DNA from: Psychrobacter celer
GTDB taxonomy: Bacteria > Pseudomonadota > Gammaproteobacteria > Pseudomonadales > Moraxellaceae
Reading direction: 5' to 3'
Assembly: GCF_016107555.1 (NCBI RefSeq)
Contig: NZ_JABASU010000002.1
Span: 1-64,000 of the forward strand
Length of the DNA stretch: 64,000 nucleotides
Both the position numbers and the translations under genes were made by a program. This document shows, piece after piece, positions 1 to 8,138 of this stretch. Within the stretch, counting starts at the first letter, position 1. Every line of letters begins with the position of its first letter. The notes below the pieces were generated by a model that had not been told where the DNA came from, did not search any database, and saw only the letters and a program-made list of their open reading frames with translations.

Positions 1-9
1 AAGTAGCGT

Positions 10-153
10 TCAATAATATACGTTGTGTCTTACAACTACTTTTGCAAGAGGTCTATTATTGACGCTGCCTGTGGTGGTACAGCCGCCCAAGGCAAACGCA
101 GTCAGTAAGGCAGTAGATGCCAGTATTTTTTTTGTAGGCCCGTGTTTTTTCAC
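10..153 (-). CDS. Small lipoprotein, possibly truncated (47 residues)
   Basis: A GTG start at 153 is preceded by a good AAGGAG ribosome site with 8 bases spacing. The product begins with a lysine-rich n-region, a hydrophobic stretch and a lipobox-like ALGGC around residue 25, so it should be exported and lipidated on Cys25. After TTTGS the sequence turns to an unremarkable basic tail and stops at 10-12. The mature part is only about 23 residues, shorter than most lipoproteins, so the tail may derive from an insertion or frameshift with the rest lying beyond the window edge. Function unknown. The signal and ribosome site are seen; the truncation is inferred. Confidence 0.4.
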   Translation of the reverse strand: MKKHGPTKKILASTALLTAFALGGCTTTGSVNNRPLAKVVVRHNVYY

Positions 154-239
154 AGAATACTCCTTGGTATGGTTATAAAAATAATGGTTGTAAAGACAAA
201 CATGGTGCCACGACAGCCCTAAAAAAGCACATAAAAAAA

Positions 240-272
240 CCAGCGAAGGCCATTTATTTTGGTCTTCGCTGG
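240..272 (-). terminator. Rho-independent terminator downstream of the DUF697 gene
   Basis: Arms CCAGCGAAGGCC (240-251) and GGTCTTCGCTGG (261-272) pair over 12 positions with one G-T/mismatch step. Read on the minus strand the hairpin is followed by a run of seven T. It lies about 110 bases past the stop of the 385..900 gene. Confidence 0.75.
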
Positions 273-384
273 CGTGTTAAGATCGCCAGAGCATCAAAGC
301 GAGACTGAAATAAGTCGATCCCAGTCTAGCGAACTGATGCAGCGTATCTTTTTTGTTTAGTTCTTTTATTTAGTAATGCCGATA

Positions 385-900
385 TTAGACGTTTTTACCG
401 TGCTGCTTTTGCTGAATGTCTTTGGCCAACTTATAGCATTCGTTGATATGATCGGTGGCGATTTTCTTAAAAATGGTATAGCCCATCGTTGCAGCCACCA
501 ACTGCCCACCCAATGGGATAAATTTGGTCACTTGCTTGGCGGCGATACGACCACCAAAACCTTGAATGGTTTTTTTGACGAGACCGCGCGTCGCCATCAA
601 ACCTGCAAAGTCAACCGTACGGTCTCTAATCGCGCTCCAGTGCACTTCGCGTGACTCCAAGTCAATCGCTGACTCACGGTCTTCGATTAAGCCAAAGCGC
701 TCACTGATCTCAGGGATGAGCTGGGTCAACATGCCTGCATCGACTGCCACATCAAAAAACGGCACAGGGACGATGGCGACACCAGCTGAGACTCTGGCAC
801 GTTTTTTGACCAAACCTAGACATTCTTGTTTGACTTTATCGAGATCAAGATTGGGGTCGATAGTATTAGGAAGTTTTTCAGCGACTGGTGTGGTTTTCAT
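385..900 (-). CDS. DUF697-like protein
   Basis: A 171-residue protein with an ATG at 900 and AAGGA seven bases upstream. Residues about 35-65 contain a Val/Ala/Pro-rich hydrophobic segment followed by 'MLTQLIPEISERFGL', which resembles the DUF697 family found next to or fused to GTPases (YcjF type). A second hydrophobic patch (about 130-145, 'FIPLGGQLVAATMGYTIF') could be a membrane or amphipathic segment. No GTPase domain is present in the protein or its neighbours. The family has no firmly established reaction; role in membrane-associated stress or GTPase partnership would be a guess. Transcription ends at the hairpin at 240-272. Confidence 0.6.
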   Translation of the reverse strand: MKTTPVAEKLPNTIDPNLDLDKVKQECLGLVKKRARVSAGVAIVPVPFFDVAVDAGMLTQLIPEISERFGLIEDRESAIDLESREVHWSAIRDRTVDFAGLMATRGLVKKTIQGFGGRIAAKQVTKFIPLGGQLVAATMGYTIFKKIATDHINECYKLAKDIQQKQHGKNV

Positions 901-1243
901 AAAAGGTCCTTGTACGTTTTTTTAGATAATGGAAAATAGGGTTTTTATATCACTCATGGTGAAAATATATTGATTGACATCTATTTTATGGGTTTATCGG
1001 TAGCATACAATCATCGCTTTGTAGCAAAATGCAGAAAATTACAGTCACTGTACACCGTTTTTGTAAATTTAGCCTAAGCCAAAAGTGTGCGCAGACATGG
1101 AGCGCAAGCGCTGTATGATCTGCTGAAGGCTGACAAAGTGTTTTAAACAAGTGTTTTAAGAAGTCAAAAGCAATCGTAAAGAATAAACCTGACCGCTATA
1201 AATTGGCATTGTGACCCTGCATGAAAGCCAGTAGAATACCGTC
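901..1243. other. Intergenic region, divergent promoters of DUF697 gene and recJ
   Basis: No gene was seen. The gap separates divergently transcribed genes and should hold both promoters. A short palindrome AGCGCAAGCGCT lies at 1101-1112; no recognisable operator was identified. Confidence 0.5.
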
Positions 1244-2995
1244 ATGCTAAATTTAACCCCTCGTTATACGAGCACTCGCATCGACGAGTTGCCCGCCACC
1301 TTACAGCCTCTTGCCGCCCAGTCACCGACGCTTGCCCGACTATACGCTGGTCGCGGTATCACCAATCCTGAGCAGCTGGAGATCAGTCTCTCTGGGCTAC
1401 TGCCCGCTGAGCAGCTGCATGGTGTCACCAAAGCTGTGGATCTGTTAGATGCTGCTATTGATAAAGGTCAGCGGATTTTGATCGTCGGCGACTTTGACTG
1501 CGACGGCGCGACCAGCACGGCGCTGATGATGCGTGTGCTCACTAAGATGGGCGCGGTGGTGGATTTTTTGGTGCCAGATCGCTTTAAATATGGCTATGGG
1601 CTGACGCCTGAGATTGTCGAATTAGGAATTGAAACTTATCAGCCTGATTTGATCGTGACGGTGGACAATGGCATCTCCAGTCATGAAGGTGTCGCCCGTG
1701 CGCAAGCGGACGGTATCACCGTTATCATTACCGATCATCATCTAACGACCAAAGCGACGCCGCCGGCTGAAGCTGTGGTCAACCCTAATCAGCTAGACTG
1801 CAGCTTTGATAGTAAGGCTTTGGTAGGAGTCGGTGTCGCGTTTTATGTCTTAGGCAGGCTTGCAAAGCTTAGACGTGAAGCGGGTAAACCGGCGGTGCAA
1901 GTCAGTCAATATCTAGACTTAGTAGCGCTCGGCACGATTGCCGATGTTGGCGTACTGGACAAAAACAACCGTATCTTGGTGCATCATGGGCTAACTGCCA
2001 TTCGTCAAGGGCGCTGCTGCATGGGTATCTTGGCGCTCCTCGAGCAAGCAGGCCGCGATCCAAAGCAGCTGCACGCGCAGGACTTTGGGTTTGTCTTAGG
2101 CCCACGGATCAACGCTGCTGGGCGTATGGACAACATGCGTATCGGTATTGAGTGCTTGTTGACCGAAGACTGGCACACCGCACAGCGTTTGGCGCAACAG
2201 CTAGAACAGCTAAACCGTACGCGCCGTCAGGTAGAAGGCGAGATGCGGGCGCAGGCAGACAATATCGTACAGACGCTAGCAGGCACCGCCAGTAGCACCG
2301 ATAAGCGCAGTATTATTTTGTATCAAGACGATTGGCATCAAGGCGTCATCGGTATCGTCGCTGGACGATTAAAAGAAACGCATTATCTGCCCAGCATTGT
2401 CTTTGCGCCAGCAGATACCGAACGTACGGGAGATGACGACGCAATCAAAGGCTCTGCGCGGTCGATTGCAGGCGTGCATATTCGTGATGCCATTGAGCTG
2501 GTCGCTGAGCGCTATCCTGACTTGATCAGCCACTTTGGTGGCCATGCGATGGCGGCTGGCTTGACGATCAAGCGTCGTCACTTTGACGGGTTTGTGGCGG
2601 CGTTCAATGAGGTCATGGCAGAGATAGATGACGAGGTGTTTGCTGAGCAAAAACTCACCGATGGGCCACTGCAGGCCAGCGACTTTAGCCTATGGTTTGC
2701 CGAGCATTTGGCAGATGCCAGTATCTGGGGTCATGGCTTTGCACCGCCGATATTTGATGGGGTGTTTGAGGTATTAAGCTTTAAGGTTTTAAAAGACAAG
2801 CACTTAAAGCTATCACTGCGCTATCCCGACGTGCAGTATCCGATTGATGCCATTTATTTTAACTTTGATAGCGCGGCGTGGGATTATCGCGCCCAGCAAG
2901 TGCATGTATTGTTTGAGCTCGATATCAACGAGTGGAACGGCAAACAAAGCTTACAACTCATGATCAAAGACTTGGCAGTGGTAGCAGCGGCGTAG
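1244..2995 (+). CDS. recJ: Single-stranded-DNA-specific exonuclease RecJ
   Basis: A 583-residue protein, close to the usual RecJ length (about 577). RecJ is the 5'-3' single-strand exonuclease used in RecF-pathway recombination, mismatch repair and base-excision repair, in the cytoplasm. The DHH phosphoesterase motifs are visible: DFDCDG at 83-88, DNGIS at 141-145 and TDHH at 163-166, all Mn2+-binding. The DHHA1 domain follows with 'SHFGGHAMAAG' around residue 430, and a C-terminal OB-like domain closes the protein. ATG at 1244 is accepted although the ribosome site is weak. It is a single gene, convergent with the TRIC gene; 'GTAAAGCGCTTTTAC' just after the stop is a near-palindrome without a clear T tract. 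Confidence 0.95.
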   Translation: MLNLTPRYTSTRIDELPATLQPLAAQSPTLARLYAGRGITNPEQLEISLSGLLPAEQLHGVTKAVDLLDAAIDKGQRILIVGDFDCDGATSTALMMRVLTKMGAVVDFLVPDRFKYGYGLTPEIVELGIETYQPDLIVTVDNGISSHEGVARAQADGITVIITDHHLTTKATPPAEAVVNPNQLDCSFDSKALVGVGVAFYVLGRLAKLRREAGKPAVQVSQYLDLVALGTIADVGVLDKNNRILVHHGLTAIRQGRCCMGILALLEQAGRDPKQLHAQDFGFVLGPRINAAGRMDNMRIGIECLLTEDWHTAQRLAQQLEQLNRTRRQVEGEMRAQADNIVQTLAGTASSTDKRSIILYQDDWHQGVIGIVAGRLKETHYLPSIVFAPADTERTGDDDAIKGSARSIAGVHIRDAIELVAERYPDLISHFGGHAMAAGLTIKRRHFDGFVAAFNEVMAEIDDEVFAEQKLTDGPLQASDFSLWFAEHLADASIWGHGFAPPIFDGVFEVLSFKVLKDKHLKLSLRYPDVQYPIDAIYFNFDSAAWDYRAQQVHVLFELDINEWNGKQSLQLMIKDLAVVAAA

Positions 2996-3065
2996 CGCGT
3001 AAAGCGCTTTTACCGCCAGTGCTTTGACTGCTTAGCATTGAGACCCGCGTGTCAGCGCCGTGTGA

Positions 3066-3731
3066 TTAATATCGCCATTCTATGGTCGGAAACTGCCAAT
3101 CATAACGTATCGCCAGCATACGCAAAATAAAAATCGTACTCATCGCTGAGACGTCAGCCACCCAAGGCATCACGCCGAGATTGTGCAGCGCAAAGTAGAG
3201 AATGCCGCCTGCCAATGCCGCGGTGATGTAAATCTCTTGCTGCAAAACCAGCGGTATCTCATTGCAGATCATATCGCGGATAATACCGCCGACCACGATG
3301 GTAATCACCCCTAGGAGTAACGCCACTGGCACGTTGGCGCCCATACTGTCTGCGACTTTGATGCCGATGAGGGTAAAGGCTGATAAGCCGATGGTGTCTG
3401 AGAGTTTGAGAAACGTATCGACGCGTCTGGAGTTTGGATGAAAAAATATCTGCATCACCAGTGAAGACAAGGTAATGACGGTCAAGTAGCTCATATCGAC
3501 CATCCAAAACAGCGGATGACGGTCTAAAATGACATCACGTACCGTACCGCCACCGATGGCAGTAACAATAGACACCAGCAGACAACCAAAGACATCGAAG
3601 TTTTTGTGCTTGGCCAGTATCGTACCTGAGACGCTACAAGCGACGATACCGATCATATCAAACAGATATATCAGCGAGCGCGGATCAAACGTGGTGATCA
3701 GAGCAGCAGGGTCTAATGCGATGGTCAACAT
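3066..3731 (-). CDS. TRIC-family cation channel protein (YadS/UPF0126 type), copy 1
   Basis: An approximately 221-residue inner-membrane protein built of two repeated three-helix halves, each carrying a glycine-rich 'GGGTVRD' or 'GGIIRD' motif, the signature of the prokaryotic TRIC/UPF0126 family. TRIC homologues form homotrimeric K+/cation-permeable channels. I prefer ATG at 3731 over an in-frame TTG at 3737, because GAGA sits seven bases before the ATG. A paralogue with the same fold lies directly upstream (3973..4608), separated by about 240 bases containing a diverged repeat, so the two are probably an old tandem duplication with separate promoters. Substrate cannot be told from sequence. 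Confidence 0.85.
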   Translation of the reverse strand: MLTIALDPAALITTFDPRSLIYLFDMIGIVACSVSGTILAKHKNFDVFGCLLVSIVTAIGGGTVRDVILDRHPLFWMVDMSYLTVITLSSLVMQIFFHPNSRRVDTFLKLSDTIGLSAFTLIGIKVADSMGANVPVALLLGVITIVVGGIIRDMICNEIPLVLQQEIYITAALAGGILYFALHNLGVMPWVADVSAMSTIFILRMLAIRYDWQFPTIEWRY

Positions 3732-3825
3732 GCGCAAGTCTCATTAGGTGATGATGGGGCAGCGGGCCGAATCGGTAGAAGAGGATAAAGGCTATCTACA
3801 ATCAATCTGACAATCTGATATTAAT

Positions 3826-3957
3826 GATAGTGAGTTCAGTATAAAAACGATACAGTGGGACTGGGATGAATTTTACGCAGCATCTGTCGGCGTAGGCACA
3901 GCACGCCAGAAAAATTTATACCAGTTCCCCGTTATATTTTATTTAGAATCGACTATA
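3826..3957. repeat. Diverged relative of the 150-bp repeat family
   Basis: The stretch shares the core words 'TTTTACGCAGCATCTG', 'CAGCACGC', 'AAATTTATACCAGT' and the terminal 'ATCGACTATA' with the intact 150-bp repeats at 16833, 29720 and 45268. It is too diverged to define exact ends. Confidence 0.55.
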
Positions 3958-3972
3958 GCCGTTAATCTACCG

Positions 3973-4608
3973 TCAATCAACTAGGCGAATAGACGGCAGA
4001 TGCCAGTCAAACCTCAGTGCCAACATCCGAACAGCAAAAATCACAAACAGCATAATAAATTCATTGATGCCAGCATCGACCCCCAAATACTGCAGCAGCA
4101 GATAGGTCGTAGAGCCTATGATGCTGGCCGTGATATAAATCTCACGCTGTAGCACAAGCGGTATCTCATTACAGATAATATCACGTAATAGCCCACCGAT
4201 AATCGCGGTCCAAACCCCCATCATAATCGCAATGATCGGTGACATATCTTGCGTGAGCGCCACCTTAAAACCAATGACACTAAATGCGGCCAAGCCAATA
4301 GCATCAAAGAGCTTTAGCGCATTATCAATCTTATGATAAAGGTGAAAAAATATCTGTAAAATAAGCGAGGTCAGCGTGATGACGATTACATAATTGAGAT
4401 CCGTCATCCAAAACAATGGATGACGATCAAGCGCCATATCACGTAGTGTACCACCGCCGATGGCATTGACCAGCGATACCAAAATACAGCCTGCAATATC
4501 AAAGCCTTTGTGCTGCGCCAGCAAGGTTCCCGCGATTGCGCAGGCTATCACCCCTACCATATCCAGTAAGTACAACAAGATATCAGGGAAAATCAAATCA
4601 TTAACCAT
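3973..4608 (-). CDS. TRIC-family cation channel protein (YadS/UPF0126 type), copy 2
   Basis: 211 residues with an ATG at 4608. It has the same two-half architecture as its neighbour: 'DMVGVIACAIAGTLLAQHKGFD' near the start, 'GGGTLRD' around residue 55 and 'GGLLRDIICNEIPLVLQREIY' around 135-155, with about seven hydrophobic helices. The two paralogues agree strongly at these motifs ('ICNEIPLVLQ.EIYIT' in both) and differ in loops. Family role is a trimeric cation channel in the inner membrane. Another DMT-type transporter gene lies downstream on the same strand of the chromosome (upstream in transcription), 105 bases away, so cotranscription from 5871 is possible. Confidence 0.85.
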   Translation of the reverse strand: MVNDLIFPDILLYLLDMVGVIACAIAGTLLAQHKGFDIAGCILVSLVNAIGGGTLRDMALDRHPLFWMTDLNYVIVITLTSLILQIFFHLYHKIDNALKLFDAIGLAAFSVIGFKVALTQDMSPIIAIMMGVWTAIIGGLLRDIICNEIPLVLQREIYITASIIGSTTYLLLQYLGVDAGINEFIMLFVIFAVRMLALRFDWHLPSIRLVD

Positions 4609-4713
4609 CGTTATAGTACCAAGTCGTGACCGTCAAAATGAGATGACTGAGCGCAATAAAGGCTATTGCATTCGTCGTGTAGCAAAAACATCAACGAGAC
4701 AGCTGTATACGAC

Positions 4714-5871
4714 TTAGCCATCCTTGGCAAAAAATATCAGCCCGATAATGATCAAACCAATACCGAGCAAACCCATCGCTGAAGGTACCGAGTTACCCAG
4801 TAATAATATTCCACCGATAAGGGCAAATATCACCTCACTGGCTTGGGTGGCATCGACGCCAGCCACTTCGCTTGAGGTCACCGCCTGACCGCGCGCGTAC
4901 AAAAATATAGTAGTAGCCGCCACCCCGGCCAACAAAGCCACCAGCAATGTATTAAACACCTGTGTGCTATCGGGCAGCTCGGGTCGCACTATCATGCCCA
5001 AAAGCAGCCAAAATGGCAAACTCCCCACAGTCATTAGCCAAACTTTGTTAAAGGCATTGTGTAGTAAGGTAGTCTCAATCGAGGGGATACGATGGATCAG
5101 AGTTTGCAGTAGTGACGGCGCAGGTGCGGCGGCAGGCAGAGCATTTAGAGCGGTGCTGGTACCAGTGTCATATAAAGTAGGCGGCAGATCATAAGCTTCA
5201 GAGGTGAGTGGCTCGTCATGGGTGTCGGCAATGCCAGATACGGCGTGCGACTGATCTGCCAAGTCAGCGGGTAACGCTGGCGTGCGGGAGTTATGAGTGA
5301 CTTGCCAGACCAACTGATTGCCAATCGGGTAGCTAAAGGCGGCAATAAGGGCGGGTAGTGCGCCATAGAGCAGCATCTGTGCCATAGGGACGGCAGGGGC
5401 AATATCAGTGTCGGCAAGTGCAGCGGCGTGCAAGCCCTCACTGACATTGACCATCACCACGCCAACAAACACCAAAAGGGCATAAAGGATGAATTTTTTA
5501 TCAAAACGCTGGCCAAAGACCATCAGCACCAATAAGCTGGTCACGACGGTAAACATAAAGGTTGCTGCGACCACCCAGCCTGCCACATGATCGGCGGCAT
5601 AGCAGATACCTGCATAAAACAGCCCAAAGCCAATACTGCCTGTGAGGCACCAAAAAACCCAGTGCTGAAAAAAGACCGCTGTCAAAGCTTTGAGGCACCC
5701 CATCCCTTGCTGAAACAAGATGATGCCGGTGATTATCAGCCACATAAAGACATAGCGCAGACTCGCCGACCAAAACCAGTGGCCGCCTGCCGCGCTCATC
5801 ATCTCATTTAAAATAAATGTCGAGCTAAAAAACGCCCCTGCCAATAAGCCCAGTAGTATTAGCTTGATCAT
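4714..5871 (-). CDS. DMT-superfamily multidrug efflux transporter (PF13536-like)
   Basis: 385 residues with about ten predicted membrane helices in two five-helix halves; 'GLLAGAFFSSTFILNE' at the start is characteristic of the drug/metabolite transporter group annotated as putative multidrug resistance efflux. ATG at 5871. The halves are joined by an unusually long hydrophilic, Pro/Ala/Thr-rich segment (about residues 193-265) with no motif I recognise. The second half ends in 'GGILLLGNSVPSAMGLLGIGLIIIGLIFF'-type helices typical of DMT proteins (written here in part). Substrate unknown. It may be the first gene of a minus-strand unit running into the TRIC genes. Confidence 0.75.
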   Translation of the reverse strand: MIKLILLGLLAGAFFSSTFILNEMMSAAGGHWFWSASLRYVFMWLIITGIILFQQGMGCLKALTAVFFQHWVFWCLTGSIGFGLFYAGICYAADHVAGWVVAATFMFTVVTSLLVLMVFGQRFDKKFILYALLVFVGVVMVNVSEGLHAAALADTDIAPAVPMAQMLLYGALPALIAAFSYPIGNQLVWQVTHNSRTPALPADLADQSHAVSGIADTHDEPLTSEAYDLPPTLYDTGTSTALNALPAAAPAPSLLQTLIHRIPSIETTLLHNAFNKVWLMTVGSLPFWLLLGMIVRPELPDSTQVFNTLLVALLAGVAATTIFLYARGQAVTSSEVAGVDATQASEVIFALIGGILLLGNSVPSAMGLLGIGLIIIGLIFFAKDG

Positions 5872-5987
5872 CTTTGTGCCCTTATCCTTATTTCCGTGTC
5901 GTGTGAGCGATTTATACCGTTTTTCTTGTGCCCTTGATACAGCTGTTTAGCTGTTTATGATAACGCCGAGGCGATGTCCTATCGTTA

Positions 5988-6026
5988 TTTGCCTTTTCAC
6001 TGTTTGCCTTTTCACTATTTACCTTT
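5988..6026. repeat. 15-bp tandem repeat spanning the queE stop codon
   Basis: TTTGCCTTTTCACTG (5988-6002) and TTTGCCTTTTCACTA (6003-6017) are in direct tandem and are followed by TTTACCTTT, a partial third unit inside queE. The queE stop lies in the second unit, so the C-terminal end of the gene appears duplicated downstream. Confidence 0.8.
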
Positions 6027-6746
6027 GGCATCTGCCCAAATGATTTTGTGCAATTGCAGCTGAAAGCGCACGGGCAGGGCGTCGGTCAGTATCCATTCGG
6101 CAAGCTCGCGGGCAAGCACAGGCACCTCTGGACTGACCGCGTCATCGATATCATCTGCAACAGTAAACATCGGCGAAAACCAAACCGTGCCAACGCGTTT
6201 ATCCAGCTGATGCTCAATGAGTGTGGCTTTTGCCCAGTCATAGTCAGTGCGGTTCATAATGACAAACTTAATCTGATCATGCTGGGTTAAGTGGTCAAGA
6301 TTTGACCAAAGGTTTTTATCAGCTTCGCCTGAGCTTGGGGTTTTGAGATCCATGACTTTGCTGACCGCCGCTGGTACGTCTTTGACACTCAGCGCCCCTG
6401 CCGTCTCAAGGGAAATCTCATAGCCATCGCTGAGCAGGCGTTGCATCAGCTCGATGGCATTGGGCTGCGCCAATGGCTCACCGCCCGTCAGACAAATCCG
6501 CTTGCACGGATAGGTTTTGATCGTCGCTATGATGGCATCTAATGACTGACGCTCGCCACCTGTAAAGGCATACTCAGTATCGCAGTAGACGCATCTGAGC
6601 GGACAGCCGGTTAATCGGACAAATATGGTCGGTAAGCCTGAGGTCAGCGCCTCACCTTGTAGCGAGTAAAAAATCTCTGTCAAACGCAGACCTGCGCTCG
6701 GGTCGGTGACAGGGATGGCGGCGGTGCGTAACGGCGACTGGTTCAT
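6015..6746 (-). CDS. queE: 7-carboxy-7-deazaguanine synthase QueE
   Basis: 243 residues. QueE is a radical-SAM enzyme converting 6-carboxytetrahydropterin to 7-carboxy-7-deazaguanine in preQ0/queuosine synthesis. The cluster motif CPLRCVYC gives Cys48, Cys52 and Cys55, the CX3CX2C spacing of radical SAM enzymes, followed by 'DTEYAFTGG' and the glycine-rich 'CLTGGEPLAQ' near residue 95. ATG at 6746. The gene is alone here; queC, which uses its product, is at 46.2-46.9 kb and yhhQ at 36.4 kb. The last codons form part of a 15-bp tandem duplication that continues past the stop. Confidence 0.93.
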   Translation of the reverse strand: MNQSPLRTAAIPVTDPSAGLRLTEIFYSLQGEALTSGLPTIFVRLTGCPLRCVYCDTEYAFTGGERQSLDAIIATIKTYPCKRICLTGGEPLAQPNAIELMQRLLSDGYEISLETAGALSVKDVPAAVSKVMDLKTPSSGEADKNLWSNLDHLTQHDQIKFVIMNRTDYDWAKATLIEHQLDKRVGTVWFSPMFTVADDIDDAVSPEVPVLARELAEWILTDALPVRFQLQLHKIIWADAKGK

Positions 6747-6956
6747 AATGGTTTCAAATACAATATAGTTTCAACGACAATTAAGAGCTGATAAGGCGAT
6801 AGGGTAATAAAGCGCTCGGCGATAAGCTTGTGCAAAAAGTCAGGTCGTAGGTGCGGCCGTTTTATGCGAGGATAGCGCAAAAAATCACGGTGAATTATAA
6901 CGTAACCAATGATATTACGCTGCGGCTAATACATAAAAAATTAAAATATAAAAAAA

Positions 6957-6981
6957 GATGCTGAAGCCATGCTCCAGCATC
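6957..6981 (-). terminator. Rho-independent terminator for dapD
   Basis: GATGCTG (6957-6963) pairs with CAGCATC (6975-6981); on the minus strand the hairpin is followed by seven T. It lies 235 bases past the dapD stop because a MITE occupies the space between. Confidence 0.7.
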
Positions 6982-7003
6982 TGTATATAAAGTTATTTTA
7001 CTA

Positions 7004-7173
7004 GGGCGTGTCCTCATTTTAAAAATGGTGATAAAAATGAGATAAATCGCAGTCAAACAAGTAAGATATCGCAAGTGATATCGAGATATTAGTCAGCTAT
7101 TTGACACCGTTTGGCCAGATTTAGCCATTTTTAGCCCATTTAGATGGCTATCGATTGAATTGAGGACACGCCC
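7004..7173. mobile_element. MITE-like element A, copy 1 (170 bp)
   Basis: Perfect terminal inverted repeats GGGCGTGTCCTCA / TGAGGACACGCCC flanked by TA on both sides (7002-7003 and 7174-7175). It has no coding capacity. The reverse complement of copy 2 (14954-15123) is nearly identical and of equal length. The TA duplication suggests mobilisation by an IS630/Tc1-type transposase; that link is inference. Confidence 0.8.
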
Positions 7174-7215
7174 TAAAAACGGTTTGGTACAAAAATCAAC
7201 GTATACGCGAGCAGA

Positions 7216-8037
7216 TTAGTCTAAGCGTAGCAGCTCATTAACCGCTGTTTTTGCACGCGTTTGCGCATCAACTTTTTTTACGATAATTGCAGCGTACAGG
7301 CTATGAGTACCATCTTCTGATGGCAAGCTGCCTGGAACGACGACTGAACCTGCAGGGACACGGCCGCGATGAATCTCGCCCGTTTCGCGGTCATAAATGC
7401 GCGTAGATTGACCGATATAGACGCCCATAGAGATGACTGCGCCTTCCTCAACGATAACGCCTTCGACGATCTCAGAGCGCGCACCAATAAAGCAGTTGTC
7501 TTCGATAATAGTCGGGTTGGCTTGTAGCGGCTCAAGCACACCGCCGATACCCACGCCGCCTGATAGATGGACGTTTTTACCGATTTGCGCGCAAGAGCCA
7601 ACGGTTGCCCACGTATCGACCATCGCGCCTTGATCAACATAAGCGCCGATGTTGACGTATGACGGCATCAGTACCGCGCCTGCTGCGACATAAGAGCCTT
7701 TACGAGCGACCGCAGGTGGCACGACGCGTACGCCAGCTTCTTTAAACTGCGCTTCGGTCCAGTCAGCAAATTTGGTCGGTACTTTGTCATAAAACTGCAC
7801 ATGGTCGCCAGCGGCTTGTACGTAGTTGTCGTTTAGACGAAATGACAGTAGTACTGCTTTTTTGGCCCACTGATTGACGACCCATTCGCCATCCTTTTTT
7901 TCTGCTACGCGCAGGCTACCGTTATCTAGTTGCTCAAGCACTTGCTCGATGGCATCGCGCACATCTTGCGGCATGGTGCTTGGGCTATATTCGTTACGGT
8001 TTTCAAAGGCTTGTTCGATGGTTTGTTGTAATGACAT
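7216..8037 (-). CDS. dapD: 2,3,4,5-tetrahydropyridine-2,6-dicarboxylate N-succinyltransferase
   Basis: 273 residues, the normal DapD length. It transfers succinyl from succinyl-CoA to tetrahydrodipicolinate in the succinylase branch of lysine/diaminopimelate synthesis. The left-handed beta-helix hexapeptide repeats are plain from about residue 105 on ('[19 protein letters not shown]', '[19 protein letters not shown]'), and the C-terminal strand ends in '[12 protein letters not shown]'. The ATG at 8037 is chosen because AGGA lies seven bases upstream and the product starts '[14 protein letters not shown]' as in the family; an in-frame extension to 8145 adds 36 residues without homology and overlaps the next gene. 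Confidence 0.95.
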   Translation of the reverse strand: MSLQQTIEQAFENRNEYSPSTMPQDVRDAIEQVLEQLDNGSLRVAEKKDGEWVVNQWAKKAVLLSFRLNDNYVQAAGDHVQFYDKVPTKFADWTEAQFKEAGVRVVPPAVARKGSYVAAGAVLMPSYVNIGAYVDQGAMVDTWATVGSCAQIGKNVHLSGGVGIGGVLEPLQANPTIIEDNCFIGARSEIVEGVIVEEGAVISMGVYIGQSTRIYDRETGEIHRGRVPAGSVVVPGSLPSEDGTHSLYAAIIVKKVDAQTRAKTAVNELLRLD

Positions 8038-8138
8038 AAAGGTTCCTAAAGTTAATAAAAGAGAAATCTTATAACAAAATAAGGGCGTAAATGTGGTGAA
8101 AAAACACGTTCGCTGTATTGTCGCTAATTTGACCGCTT

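Larger units (their letters stand above)
6747..7215. other. Intergenic region with terminator and MITE
   Basis: No gene seen. It holds the queE upstream region, a hairpin terminator at 6957-6981 and a 170-bp MITE-like element at 7004-7173, listed separately. Confidence 0.6.
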
